Below are positions 1-8,573 of a stretch of DNA of 58,502 bases, piece after piece (within the stretch, counting starts at the first letter, position 1; each line of letters begins with the position of its first letter). The notes under the pieces were generated by a model. That model made no database searches, was not told where the DNA came from, and worked only from the letters and a program-made list of their open reading frames with translations. Source of the DNA: Bacteroidota bacterium (GTDB lineage: Bacteria > Bacteroidota > Bacteroidia > Flavobacteriales > Flavobacteriaceae); the NCBI GenBank assembly GCA_012522045.1, contig JAAYLC010000130.1, positions 1 through 58,502 on the forward strand, read 5' to 3'. Position numbers and translations under genes: made by a program.

Positions 1-242
1 GCATTGGGGTTCACATCGCTCACAGGATTGAAGATTCCCACTGTTTCCTGATCCAGCACTTTGATTCGGATACTCAATAAATCATTGATTTGGAGTCTAT
101 AGGGCTCCTGTCTTTTATTTAAAATCAAGAGAGAGTCCATCATTTCCGTGTTTTCCTGAAAATAGGTTAGTCTTTTAGTCGGAATACAGGAAGCGCTACA
201 GAAAATGAGTGTTATTCCTAAAATTAGAAAAAGATATCTCAT
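1..242 (-). CDS. polysaccharide export outer membrane lipoprotein (Wza/poly_export family), 5' part only
   Basis: The reading frame starts with ATG at 242 and runs off the left edge of the window, so about 80 residues are visible. The N-terminus is a lipoprotein signal peptide with the cysteine in SASC (Cys19). It is followed by the segment PYRLQINDLLSIRIKVLDQ, which matches the start of the poly_export domain of Wza-type proteins. In that family the protein forms the outer-membrane channel for capsule or exopolysaccharide export, working with an inner-membrane tyrosine-kinase/Wzc-like partner. The next genes of such a locus would lie left of the window. The family call rests on this short N-terminal part; the remainder is not visible. 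Confidence 0.75.
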   Translation of the reverse strand, partial: MRYLFLILGITLIFCSASCIPTKRLTYFQENTEMMDSLLILNKRQEPYRLQINDLLSIRIKVLDQETVGIFNPVSDVNPN

Positions 243-265
243 AGAGATTTTTGATTGACGAGGAA

Positions 266-273
266 CAAATATA
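266..273 (-). promoter_or_regulatory. candidate -7 box for the polysaccharide export gene
   Basis: On the minus strand this reads TATATTTG, an exact match to the Bacteroidetes -7 consensus TAnnTTTG, 24 bases before the ATG at 242. No TTG lies at the usual distance of about 20 bases upstream, so this is half a promoter by sequence. Confidence 0.4.
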
Positions 274-455
274 ATTTAAGATCTATAATAATGAAATTTA
301 ATTGCAATAATGTTCCATGCTAATCATTTCAGGATTTTCTTATTAAAACATCCGGAGTATTCAAGGAGGATAAGGTTAATTGACAGGGGTTTGAATAAAC
401 TTTTTAATTCTTTTGGCTTATCTATTAATTTCTCTATTTTTGCCGGCGTTCGAAT

Positions 456-529
456 CGGGATGTGGCGCAGCCTGGTAGCGTACTTGCATGGGGTGCAAGG
501 GGTCGCTGGTTCGAATCCAGTCATCCCGA
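456..529 (+). tRNA. tRNA-Pro (anticodon GGG)
   Basis: The 74-base cloverleaf begins CGGGATG, which pairs perfectly with CATCCCG at 522-528, with A529 as discriminator. The C1-G72 pair is typical of bacterial tRNA-Pro. The anticodon arm is CTTGC-ATGGGGT-GCAAG, giving anticodon GGG for the proline codon CCC. The T arm carries GGTTCGAATCC. The 3' CCA is not encoded. It stands alone and is followed at once by a hairpin with a T tract. Confidence 0.95.
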
Positions 530-542
530 CTACAAATTATTT

Positions 543-582
543 AAAAAGCCGTTTCATATATTAGTGTGAGACGGTTTTTTTT
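543..582 (+). terminator. rho-independent terminator after tRNA-Pro
   Basis: CCGTTTCA (549-556) pairs with TGAGACGG (567-574, one G-T pair), flanked by A5 on the left and a run of eight T on the right. It lies 13 bases after the tRNA. Confidence 0.8.
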
Positions 583-682
583 ATTGTTTTTAATTTCAAA
601 AGAAAATTATTGTCATAAATCTTGACATTCGATTTTTTCTATACTTCATTTCTTTTAAGTTTGTTTTTCAAAAAAAAACACA

Positions 683-1207
683 ATGAACGACGCACTATCC
701 GTTATAAATTATGCCGCTTATCTTCTACCCGCCATTGTGGTTGGAATTATAGCTTACTATTTTTTTAAAGGTCATACAGCAAACGAAGAAGGACGAAGAC
801 GTTTTCTAATTCACAAAGAATCTCAAAAAGATATGCTGCCATTGCGTTTGCAAGCCTACGAAAGGTTGACGCTTTTCTTAGAACGTATCGATCCCAATCG
901 GCTTTTAATACGCATAAAACCTTATTCCGATTCCATACCTGATTATGAAACGCTCTTGACAAATACTATCGAGCAAGAATTTGAGCACAATCTCACTCAA
1001 CAAATTTATGTAAGTTCTGAATGTTGGAATCTTGTGAATGCGGCAAAAAATGCTACCATTCATGTAATTCGAAAAGCGGGAATGCAAAACCAAAATGGTG
1101 ATGTAGACAAATACCGTCGCCAAATTCTGGAAAACTTTATGGAAGAAGTAACACCATCAGTTAAGGCGCTAACCTACATTAAAAAAGAGGTCTCTGATTT
1201 ATTTTAA
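683..1207 (+). CDS. conserved membrane-anchored protein of unknown function (DUF7935-like)
   Basis: 174 residues. A single hydrophobic segment lies near the N-terminus (about residues 12-28, ending in AYYFFKGH), followed by a charged, probably cytoplasmic part with GRRRFLIHKESQKDMLPLRL and LTLFLERIDPNRLL. From memory this matches a small protein widespread in Flavobacteriia and annotated as DUF7935; its function is unknown. The gene sits between tRNA-Pro and the M1 peptidase gene and ends tail-to-tail with the latter, with only two bases between stop codons. The start is the first ATG of the frame, just after an A-rich leader. No catalytic motif is visible. Confidence 0.75.
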   Translation: MNDALSVINYAAYLLPAIVVGIIAYYFFKGHTANEEGRRRFLIHKESQKDMLPLRLQAYERLTLFLERIDPNRLLIRIKPYSDSIPDYETLLTNTIEQEFEHNLTQQIYVSSECWNLVNAAKNATIHVIRKAGMQNQNGDVDKYRRQILENFMEEVTPSVKALTYIKKEVSDLF

Positions 1208-1209
1208 AA

Positions 1210-3276
1210 TCAATTTTTAATTGTCAATTCACTTAACAACTCTCGTTCTCTGTCATTGAGTTTATCAATCATTTGCGCTTTTTCAAATTCGGAAAGTGAA
1301 TTCCATAATTCATGGAAAAGTTCTCTGGATTTTTTTGCAAATCGCCAAGATGGGTGTTTGACGGCATCTAACAAATAGGAAAATGTCCGAGCATCCCACA
1401 AATTCATCTCGTGTATGTTCTCAAAAGCTATTTCTCTGACTTCGAAACTATAATTTGGAGAAGCATAATTTCGTGCTTCTTCAATAAAATCGGCTTTTCG
1501 TGCTGTTTCATAGTCGGGAGTACGCATCACCAACATAAGCCAGGATTGTCGGATATTTTTGTTCTGCAATCCAACCTCATTTTTCATTTGCTCCAATATA
1601 TCATGTCGATGATACGGGAATTGCTCCCAAAGTTTTTCCATGACCACTTGTCGTGTCACATAAGACGAATCCGACAAAAGTGTATTGAATGACTGGTGTA
1701 AAACTTCCGGAATCTCTTTTATAGTAAGTGCAACCGAACGCCGCACACTCACCTCACTTGATGTAAGCGCTTGTTCATAAACAGGAATTGCTACAGTTTC
1801 AGGTTTATTTGCCACACTTGCAATTGCAGTTTCTGCCATTTGAAAGCGTTTTGATTTGATTGTTTCAAGTATATCATCAGAAAAATTATCAGCATTGTTA
1901 TTTTGTAAAAAACCTATTAATTTTCCATATTCCTGAATGTAGTCCGATTTCATCAAAAGCGAATACACATCTTCTTGCGGAAAGGTTTTTTCGTAAAACC
2001 ATTTTTGTTCAAAATCAGTTAAATCAAGAGTTGTAACGGCTTTTATTTCATTCATAAAATCATCGGTTGTAGCCACATCAAATTGATATTTATTCAAAAA
2101 ATTATGAACTGCTTTTTTGAATTTTTCTTCTCCTATTTTAGATTTTAAAACATGTAGCGCCCAAGCTCCTTTTTGATAAAAAGTCAATGAACTCGCTTTT
2201 GGGTTTAATAAGGACTCGTCTTTTTCTTTAACATCTTGCTCGATTAACAAAGAAGCATATTCCATCAGTCTATAATAAAAGTAATCAGCACCATAAATGT
2301 TTTTTTCTGCCAATAACGCATAATAAGTAGCAAAACCTTCTTGAAGCCAATGATGTTCATCAGATTTTGCAGTAACAAGATTTCCGAACCATTGATGCGC
2401 CAATTCATGAGCCTCTACATTGGTGTAATCAACATCATGTATTCCTATTTTGTCCGCCATATAAAACTCTGAAAATAGTGTGATGGTAGTATTTTCCATT
2501 CCCGCATAAAAAAAATCTCTTACCGGAACTTGTTTATAAACTTCCCATGGATATCTCAATCCTATTTCATTTTCCAGAAAATCAAAAGTTTTTATCGTAT
2601 TTCGATATGTTGCTTTCGCTTTGTCGGAATGATTCATTTTATAATAAAGTTCTAAAGGAATTCCGGATGCTGTATTTTGCCTTAAAACTTCATATTCGGC
2701 AGCAGCAATTGCCACTAAATAGGAGCTCATTGGATGTTTCATCGAAAATTTCCAAATGAAATTATCTGATTCCTCAGTTTTTTCCTGAAACACGCCGTTA
2801 GCAACCACGGTAAGATGTTTCGGAGCAGTGACCGTTATGTTGAAGATGATTTTATCGTTCGTATCATCCAAACTCGGCAGCCAATGGGAAGTGTATTTCC
2901 CCTGTCCTTGCGTCCAAAATTCATCTCCGGAGTGCATAAAATAAAATGTCTGTTTTGGTTTTGCCCAAAATGAAAATGAAACCGTGTAAGTTTCATCTTT
3001 CTTAAATGAATTTAAAAACCACACTTTATCCTTCGTTGCTTTCATTTCTATTTCATCTGTAATCGGAGTAATGTTCATCTGATGCGCGTTGAGAAATACA
3101 GAATCTGTATTTTTCAAAATTTTAAATGTGTAGGTCGCTGTACCCGATATTGTTTTATTACTAAAATCAGGTTGTATTGCGGCATCAACTTGAATAAAAT
3201 CTACAACATCGGCTTGTTGAGAACATAACTGAAAAGAAATGAAGAAAAAAAATGTATAAATTAGTATTCGCATCAT
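1210..3276 (-). CDS. secreted M1 family metallo-aminopeptidase
   Basis: 688 residues. An N-terminal signal peptide (to about residue 19) predicts export. The gluzincin motif HELAH is at 290-294, with the third zinc ligand Glu at about 313 in HHWLQEGFATYYA. The exopeptidase motif of the GAMEN type appears as AGMEN at 258-262. These are the active-site elements of M1 aminopeptidases, which remove N-terminal residues from peptides. The C-terminal third is helical and HEAT-like, as in many M1 enzymes. Two adjacent ATG codons (3274-3276 and the next codon) could both serve as start. The gene is divergent from recG across a 201-base spacer. Confidence 0.93.
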   Translation of the reverse strand: MMRILIYTFFFFISFQLCSQQADVVDFIQVDAAIQPDFSNKTISGTATYTFKILKNTDSVFLNAHQMNITPITDEIEMKATKDKVWFLNSFKKDETYTVSFSFWAKPKQTFYFMHSGDEFWTQGQGKYTSHWLPSLDDTNDKIIFNITVTAPKHLTVVANGVFQEKTEESDNFIWKFSMKHPMSSYLVAIAAAEYEVLRQNTASGIPLELYYKMNHSDKAKATYRNTIKTFDFLENEIGLRYPWEVYKQVPVRDFFYAGMENTTITLFSEFYMADKIGIHDVDYTNVEAHELAHQWFGNLVTAKSDEHHWLQEGFATYYALLAEKNIYGADYFYYRLMEYASLLIEQDVKEKDESLLNPKASSLTFYQKGAWALHVLKSKIGEEKFKKAVHNFLNKYQFDVATTDDFMNEIKAVTTLDLTDFEQKWFYEKTFPQEDVYSLLMKSDYIQEYGKLIGFLQNNNADNFSDDILETIKSKRFQMAETAIASVANKPETVAIPVYEQALTSSEVSVRRSVALTIKEIPEVLHQSFNTLLSDSSYVTRQVVMEKLWEQFPYHRHDILEQMKNEVGLQNKNIRQSWLMLVMRTPDYETARKADFIEEARNYASPNYSFEVREIAFENIHEMNLWDARTFSYLLDAVKHPSWRFAKKSRELFHELWNSLSEFEKAQMIDKLNDRERELLSELTIKN

Positions 3277-3300
3277 AAAAACTAACCATTAAATCCGTTT

Positions 3301-3308
3301 CAAAAATA
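3301..3308 (-). promoter_or_regulatory. candidate -7 box for the M1 peptidase gene
   Basis: Reads TATTTTTG on the minus strand, matching TAnnTTTG, 24 bases before the ATG. The nearest upstream TTG lies only 14 bases away, inside the inverted repeat 3317-3331 (CCTCAA-CAA-TTGAGG), so the -33 element is uncertain. Confidence 0.35.
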
Positions 3309-3378
3309 ACTTTCATCCTCAACAATTGAGGATATTTCATTGATAAAAATCAAAATTCACCGTGAAAGCACCTTTTTT

Positions 3379-3386
3379 TATATTTG
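3379..3386 (+). promoter_or_regulatory. candidate -7 box for recG
   Basis: TATATTTG matches the Bacteroidetes -7 consensus exactly and lies 91 bases upstream of the recG ATG. No TTG is correctly spaced upstream. Confidence 0.4.
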
Positions 3387-3477
3387 AAGGATTAAATTAG
3401 CGTTTCCTTGTAGGAATCAGCTTCATTGAATCAAGTCAACTTATAAAATTTTAGAGTTTCTGAGAAAAACATTTTTC

Positions 3478-5583
3478 ATGCGTTCCGATTTTTTACACAG
3501 TCCGATTGATTATCTAAAAGGCATCACTCCTTCCCGCGCGGCATTAATCAAAAAAGAATTGGGGATTTTTACTGCAAGAGACATGCTTCATTTTTTTCCT
3601 TATCGTTATTTGGATCGTACGGAATACCTTAAAATAAATCAATTGCAAAACACCAATGTAGAAGTTCAAATTATAGGTAAAATTACCCATTTGAAAGTCG
3701 TGGGACAACAACGAGGAAAACGATTGGTCGCCACATTTACAGATGACACCGGAACTATGGAACTGGTTTGGTTTCGCGGCATAAAGTGGATTCACGACAG
3801 TTTAAAAATAAACACTCCATACGTGATTTTCGGCAAAACAACTTTTTTTAATGGCGTTTTTTCTATGCCGCATCCGGAAATGGAACTTTTAGAAAAACAC
3901 AAATCGAGTTTGCGTTCAGCCATGCAACCGATGTATCGCTCGACGGAAAAACTCAATTCCGGCGGAGTTACCAATCGTGTTATCAGCACTTGTATTCAAC
4001 ACATTTTTGAAACAATCCAAGGGCGAATTGCAGAAACTTTATCTTCTGAAATGCTACAAAATCTAAAATTACCATCCAAACCTGATGCTTTGTTTAACAT
4101 CCACTTTCCTCAAAGTCAAGCGCATTTAGTACGCGCACAATACCGCCTGAAATTTGAAGAATTGTTTTACATTCAGCTTCAACTAGTACGGAAAAACAAA
4201 ATACACAAAAGCAAAATCAAGGGCTATCAATTTGAAAAAATCGGAAATTATTTTCATGATTTCTACAATCATCACCTCCCTTTTGAATTGACTGAAGCTC
4301 AAAAACGGGTCGTCAAAGAAATACGCAATGATTTAGGCAGCAATGCCCAAATGAATCGCTTGTTACAAGGAGATGTGGGAAGCGGAAAAACCATTGTCGC
4401 ATTTTTATCGATGCTTATTGCACTTGGCAACAATTTTCAGGCATGTTTGATGGCTCCTACTGAAATTTTAGCCACACAACATTATCACGGACTTTCCGAA
4501 TGGGCCGAAAAAATCGGGATTTCCATAAAATTGTTAACAGGGTCTACGAAAACTTCCGAACGAAAAATCATTCATGAAGCGTTGGAAGATGGAAGTTTAC
4601 AAATTTTAGTGGGTACTCACGCCATTTTGGAAGACAAAGTCCAATTTAAAAATTTGGGACTGGCGATTGTCGATGAGCAACATCGCTTTGGAGTGGAACA
4701 ACGCAGCAAACTCTGGTTAAAAAACAAATTTCCGCCACACATTTTAGTAATGACTGCAACGCCCATTCCCAGAACTTTGGCAATGAGCGTTTATGGAGAT
4801 TTGGACATTAGTGTCATTGACGAACTTCCTCCGGGCAGAAAAAGTATTCAAACCATGCATCGGTACGATTCGCACAGATTACAGCTCTTTTATTTTATGC
4901 GTGAAGAAATAAAAAAAGGACGACAGGTTTATGTGGTTTACCCGTTGATTGAAGAAAGTGAAAAAATGGATTATAAAGACTTGGAAGACGGTTATCACAG
5001 CATTGTTCGAGAATTTCCACTGCCGGATTGCCAAGTTTCCATTGTTCACGGCAAAATGAAATCAGCCGATAAAGAATACGAAATGAATCGTTTTGTAAAA
5101 GGCGAAACACAAATTATGGTTGCCACTACCGTAATTGAAGTGGGAGTAAATGTGCCAAATGCCACTGTCATGGTGATTGAAAGTGCAGAACGTTTCGGGC
5201 TTTCCCAGTTACATCAATTGCGCGGTCGTGTGGGCCGCGGTGCAGACCAAAGCTATTGTATTTTAATGACAGGACACAAGCTTTCCAACGATGCAAAAAT
5301 CCGCATGCAAACCATGGTTCGAACTACCGATGGTTTTGAAATCGCTGAGGTTGATTTAAAATTACGCGGTCCGGGCGACTTGATGGGCACGCAACAAAGC
5401 GGGGTGTTGAACTTGCGAATTGCCGACATTGTAAAAGATACGGAAATCCTAAAATTAGCCCGAAATTACGCCTTTGCAATTTTAAACGAAGACCCGGCAC
5501 TTGAATCCGAAAAAAACATTCCGATTCGACGCACTTTTGAAAATTTAGTGAAAAGAAGAGAAATCTGGGAATACATCTCATAA
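3478..5583 (+). CDS. recG: ATP-dependent DNA helicase RecG
   Basis: 701 residues, the usual length for RecG. The N-terminal wedge/OB region is followed by a superfamily 2 helicase core: Walker A GDVGSGKT at about 298-305, DEQH box at about 399-402, motif TATPIPRTLA at about 426-435, and the C-terminal motif VIEVGVNVPNATVMVIESAE with QLRGRVGRG. RecG remodels stalled replication forks and branch-migrates Holliday junctions in the cytoplasm. The gene stands alone between the M1 peptidase (divergent) and ddl (same strand, with its own promoter). Confidence 0.97.
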   Translation: MRSDFLHSPIDYLKGITPSRAALIKKELGIFTARDMLHFFPYRYLDRTEYLKINQLQNTNVEVQIIGKITHLKVVGQQRGKRLVATFTDDTGTMELVWFRGIKWIHDSLKINTPYVIFGKTTFFNGVFSMPHPEMELLEKHKSSLRSAMQPMYRSTEKLNSGGVTNRVISTCIQHIFETIQGRIAETLSSEMLQNLKLPSKPDALFNIHFPQSQAHLVRAQYRLKFEELFYIQLQLVRKNKIHKSKIKGYQFEKIGNYFHDFYNHHLPFELTEAQKRVVKEIRNDLGSNAQMNRLLQGDVGSGKTIVAFLSMLIALGNNFQACLMAPTEILATQHYHGLSEWAEKIGISIKLLTGSTKTSERKIIHEALEDGSLQILVGTHAILEDKVQFKNLGLAIVDEQHRFGVEQRSKLWLKNKFPPHILVMTATPIPRTLAMSVYGDLDISVIDELPPGRKSIQTMHRYDSHRLQLFYFMREEIKKGRQVYVVYPLIEESEKMDYKDLEDGYHSIVREFPLPDCQVSIVHGKMKSADKEYEMNRFVKGETQIMVATTVIEVGVNVPNATVMVIESAERFGLSQLHQLRGRVGRGADQSYCILMTGHKLSNDAKIRMQTMVRTTDGFEIAEVDLKLRGPGDLMGTQQSGVLNLRIADIVKDTEILKLARNYAFAILNEDPALESEKNIPIRRTFENLVKRREIWEYIS

Positions 5584-5618
5584 TTTTTTTTAATTAATTA
5601 TGACACAAGAAAACGTAT

Positions 5619-5652
5619 TTGTTTCGTTGACTTTCATTTTCTCCTACCTTTG
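5619..5652 (+). promoter_or_regulatory. predicted promoter of ddl
   Basis: The -7 box TACCTTTG (5645-5652) matches TAnnTTTG. A TTTG with its TTG at 5619-5621 lies 23 bases upstream; a second TTG at 5627-5629 would give a 15-base spacer. The -7 box is 22 bases before the likely ddl start at 5674. Confidence 0.65.
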
Positions 5653-5673
5653 TAAAGAACATAATTGACTTTT

Positions 5674-6651
5674 ATGAAAAAAAACATTGCAGTTGTCATG
5701 GGCGGATACTCCAGTGAGTTTCAAATTTCTATCAATAGCGGAACCGTTGTCTGTAACGCTTTGGATAAAAACTTATACAATGTCTATCCGATTCATATTC
5801 TTAAAGAAGGTTGGTTTTATATGCCTGATGAAACCAAAAGGGTTCCGGTAAACAGACACAATTTTTCTTTTGAAACTCATAACGGAACAGTAATTCCTGA
5901 TGCTGTATTTAATGCCATCCACGGTACACCCGGAGAAGACGGTTATTTGCAGGCATATTGGGAGTTGTTGAAAATTCCGCATACAGGATGCGATTATTAT
6001 GCTTCTGCCTTAAGTTTCAACAAACGAGATTGTTTGTCCGTATTAAAAAATTTTCAAATTAACTGTGCCAATTCTTTTTACATCAATAAAGGAGACGCAA
6101 TAGACAAAACAGAAATCATCAAAAAAGTAGGACTTCCTTGTTTTGTCAAGCCCAATCGTTCGGGTTCCAGTTTTGGTGTGAGTAAAGTTCATACGATGGA
6201 AGAAATCGAAGAGGCACTGGAAAAAGCATTTACCGAAGATCCTCAAGTTATCATAGAAACTGCATTGCTAGGAGATGAAGTTCAAGTGGGTGTTTTCAAC
6301 AACGGCGATGAAATTATTGCCCTGCCCCCGACTGAAATTGTCACCGAAAATGAATTTTTTGATTATGGCGCGAAATATTTGGGACAATCCGATGAAATTA
6401 CACCGGCAAGAATCTCGGAAACGTTAACGACAATTTTACAAAACGAAGCAAAACGCATTTACAAATTACTGAATATGAAAGGGATTACTCGGAGTGATTT
6501 TATAATTCAAGACGGAAAACCCTATTTTTTAGAAATTAATACGAATCCCGGATTATCGACAGAAAGTATCATTCCCAAACAAGTTCGCGCAGCGGGAATG
6601 ACACTGACCGAATTTTTTGGTATTTTGACAGAAAATGCTTTAAAAAAATAA
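5674..6651 (+). CDS. ddl: D-alanine--D-alanine ligase
   Basis: 325 residues from the ATG at 5674. An ATG three codons earlier (5665) is possible but would lie very close to the promoter, and the family normally begins with MKKNIAVVMGG-like sequence. ATP-grasp features are visible: GCDYYASALSFNKRDCLSVL, CFVKPNRSGSSFGVSKV, and the metal/ATP loop FLEINTNPGLSTESIIPKQ near the C-terminus. The enzyme joins two D-alanines for peptidoglycan synthesis in the cytoplasm. lpxB follows after 20 bases, so the two envelope genes are probably co-transcribed. Confidence 0.96.
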   Translation: MKKNIAVVMGGYSSEFQISINSGTVVCNALDKNLYNVYPIHILKEGWFYMPDETKRVPVNRHNFSFETHNGTVIPDAVFNAIHGTPGEDGYLQAYWELLKIPHTGCDYYASALSFNKRDCLSVLKNFQINCANSFYINKGDAIDKTEIIKKVGLPCFVKPNRSGSSFGVSKVHTMEEIEEALEKAFTEDPQVIIETALLGDEVQVGVFNNGDEIIALPPTEIVTENEFFDYGAKYLGQSDEITPARISETLTTILQNEAKRIYKLLNMKGITRSDFIIQDGKPYFLEINTNPGLSTESIIPKQVRAAGMTLTEFFGILTENALKK

Positions 6652-6671
6652 GCCACTGGTTATTACAATTT

Positions 6672-7784
6672 ATGAAATACTATATTATAGCGGGGGAAGC
6701 ATCCGGTGATTTACACGGTGCTAACTTGATGAAAGCCATTCAAAAACACGATCCGGACGCCATTTTTAGAGTGTGGGGTGGCGATTTGATGGAGTCTGCC
6801 GGAGGAATCTTGGTGAAACATTATCGCGATTTGGCTTTTATGGGATTTTTAGAGGTGGTTTTAAACCTGCGAACCATTTTTAAAAATATCAACTTCTGCA
6901 AAAAGGATATTGAAAATTTTCAACCGAATGTTTTAATCTTAATTGATTATCCGGGGTTTAATATGCGCATTGCAAAATGGGCAAAAAAGAAAAACATTCA
7001 AGTTCATTATTACATTTCGCCACAAATTTGGGCCTGGAAAGAAGGACGTATCAAATCGATTAAAAGAGATGTTGATGCGATGTACGTTATTCTTCCTTTC
7101 GAAAAAGATTTTTATGAGAAGAAGCACAATTTTAAAGTAAATTTTGTCGGTCATCCTCTTTTAGATGCCATCAATCAACTTCCTCCCGTAGATGAAGATT
7201 TTTTTAGAAAAAAGAATAAGTTAAACCAGAAACCCATCATTGCTTTATTGCCCGGAAGCAGAAAACAAGAAATAAAAAAAATGTTGGAAATTATGCTTTC
7301 GGTAACAGCTGATTTTAAAGATTATCAATTTGTCATCGCAGGAGCTCCGGGACAAGAACGCAGTTTTTACGATCAATTTTTAACGAAAACAAACATCCGG
7401 CTTGTTCAAAATCAAACCTATCAGCTTCTTGAAATTGCAACTGCAGCATTGGTAACTTCAGGTACCGCTACGTTGGAAACCGCACTTTTTAAAGTTCCGC
7501 AAGTGGTGTGTTACAAAGGCGGAAGAATCAGTTATGAAATTGCAAAACGCGTCATTAACCTAAAATACATTTCTCTTGTAAATTTAATTCTCGACAAACC
7601 GGCAGTTACCGAATTGATTCAATCTGACTTAAATACCAAAAACTTAAAAAAGGAATTAAACAGTATTCTAACCCCGGAAATACGCGAAAAAATTTTCTTG
7701 GATTATTATGATTTAGAACAAAAACTTGGCGGAATCGGGGCGAGTGAAAATACCGCAAAACTTATTATAAGCACTGTAAATTAA
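6672..7784 (+). CDS. lpxB: lipid-A-disaccharide synthase
   Basis: 370 residues, a glycosyltransferase family 19 enzyme. Family landmarks are YIIAGEASGDLHGANL at the N-terminus, YYISPQIWAWKEGRI, LLPGSRKQEIKKML and the C-terminal TSGTATLETALFKVPQVVCYK. LpxB condenses UDP-diacylglucosamine with lipid X to form the lipid A disaccharide at the inner membrane. It lies 20 bases after ddl and upstream of a C40 lipoprotein and comEC, so the region is envelope-oriented. Its presence indicates a lipid A-containing outer membrane. Confidence 0.97.
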   Translation: MKYYIIAGEASGDLHGANLMKAIQKHDPDAIFRVWGGDLMESAGGILVKHYRDLAFMGFLEVVLNLRTIFKNINFCKKDIENFQPNVLILIDYPGFNMRIAKWAKKKNIQVHYYISPQIWAWKEGRIKSIKRDVDAMYVILPFEKDFYEKKHNFKVNFVGHPLLDAINQLPPVDEDFFRKKNKLNQKPIIALLPGSRKQEIKKMLEIMLSVTADFKDYQFVIAGAPGQERSFYDQFLTKTNIRLVQNQTYQLLEIATAALVTSGTATLETALFKVPQVVCYKGGRISYEIAKRVINLKYISLVNLILDKPAVTELIQSDLNTKNLKKELNSILTPEIREKIFLDYYDLEQKLGGIGASENTAKLIISTVN

Positions 7785-7859
7785 CGTTGTAAAAAACAGA
7801 TTTGGAAAATTTATCATTTTTTCAATATCTTTAACACGGTGTACAAACTTTTTTGCAAC

Positions 7860-8480
7860 ATGAAATATTTGTTCTATTTTGTCGGATTGCCTTTTTTATT
7901 TATCGCTTGTGCAAGTCCCCGACCTTCCGGATATGTACAAGTTTCTCCGTCGCGTACGATTTATGTCAAACCGGGCGAAGCAAAAAAAGTAAATAAAGAC
8001 TCCGGTCATTTGGAATCTACAAACGACATCGTCAACACCCAAAACACCGATGAAATTTCAGAATTCAATGAGATTTCATCTGCATCTGTCCCCACAATTA
8101 ATCAACGGGAACAAATCATAAACTTTGCAAAATCGTTTGAAGGTACACGTTATAAATATGGCGGAACCACACGAGCAGGAATGGATTGTTCCGGTTTGAT
8201 ATGTACGGCTTTTGAACAAGAGCAAATTCGACTTCCACGTTCTTCCCGTGATATGGCGAAGGAAGGTTATCCGATTTCATTAAACGAAGTTGTACCCGGC
8301 GATTTGGTTTTTTTCAAAACCACGAATAGGAATGTCATCAGTCATGTAGGACTCGTTGTAGATGTTACTGAAGATACTATTCATTTTATTCATGCAACAA
8401 CGACTGCCGGTGTTATTATTTCTTCTCTAAAAGAGAGTTATTGGAATCGTGCATTTACACAAGCAAGACGCGTTATTTAA
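7860..8480 (+). CDS. NlpC/P60 (C40) family cell-wall hydrolase, lipoprotein
   Basis: 206 residues from the ATG at 7860; the frame is open back to an ATG at 7839, but the downstream start gives a clean lipoprotein signal with Cys17 in FIACASP. After a low-complexity linker, the C40 domain begins at about residue 81. The catalytic Cys110 is in MDCSGL, His162 in ISHVGLVVD, and His178 follows in FIHATTTAG. Such enzymes cleave peptide bonds in peptidoglycan stems (gamma-D-Glu-diamino acid type in the family). It is likely anchored in the outer membrane facing the periplasm. The precise substrate cannot be read from the sequence. Confidence 0.9.
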   Translation: MKYLFYFVGLPFLFIACASPRPSGYVQVSPSRTIYVKPGEAKKVNKDSGHLESTNDIVNTQNTDEISEFNEISSASVPTINQREQIINFAKSFEGTRYKYGGTTRAGMDCSGLICTAFEQEQIRLPRSSRDMAKEGYPISLNEVVPGDLVFFKTTNRNVISHVGLVVDVTEDTIHFIHATTTAGVIISSLKESYWNRAFTQARRVI

Positions 8481-8490
8481 GAATTACTAG

Positions 8491-8519
8491 TTAAGTTTTT
8501 TCTATATAAAACTTTTTTT
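8491..8519 (+). terminator. A/T-rich terminator hairpin after the C40 gene
   Basis: AAGTTTT (8493-8499) pairs with AAAACTT (8508-8514), followed by five more T. The stem is weak (7 bp, one G-C), but position and T tract fit termination 10-40 bases after the stop at 8480. Confidence 0.45.
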
Positions 8520-8573
8520 GAACCACCGATTTCTGACACTTTAACAAGTTGTCATGATTGATAATTTTCAAAA

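Noticed and set aside
310-564. An 84-codon frame covering the tRNA-Pro gene on the plus strand.
   Set aside because: It runs through the tRNA and terminator and shows no recognisable protein features.
656-663. TAAGTTTG upstream of the gene at 683, resembling a -7 box.
   Set aside because: The nearest TTG is 31 bases upstream, and the box is only 19 bases from the ATG; evidence is too weak to list as a promoter.
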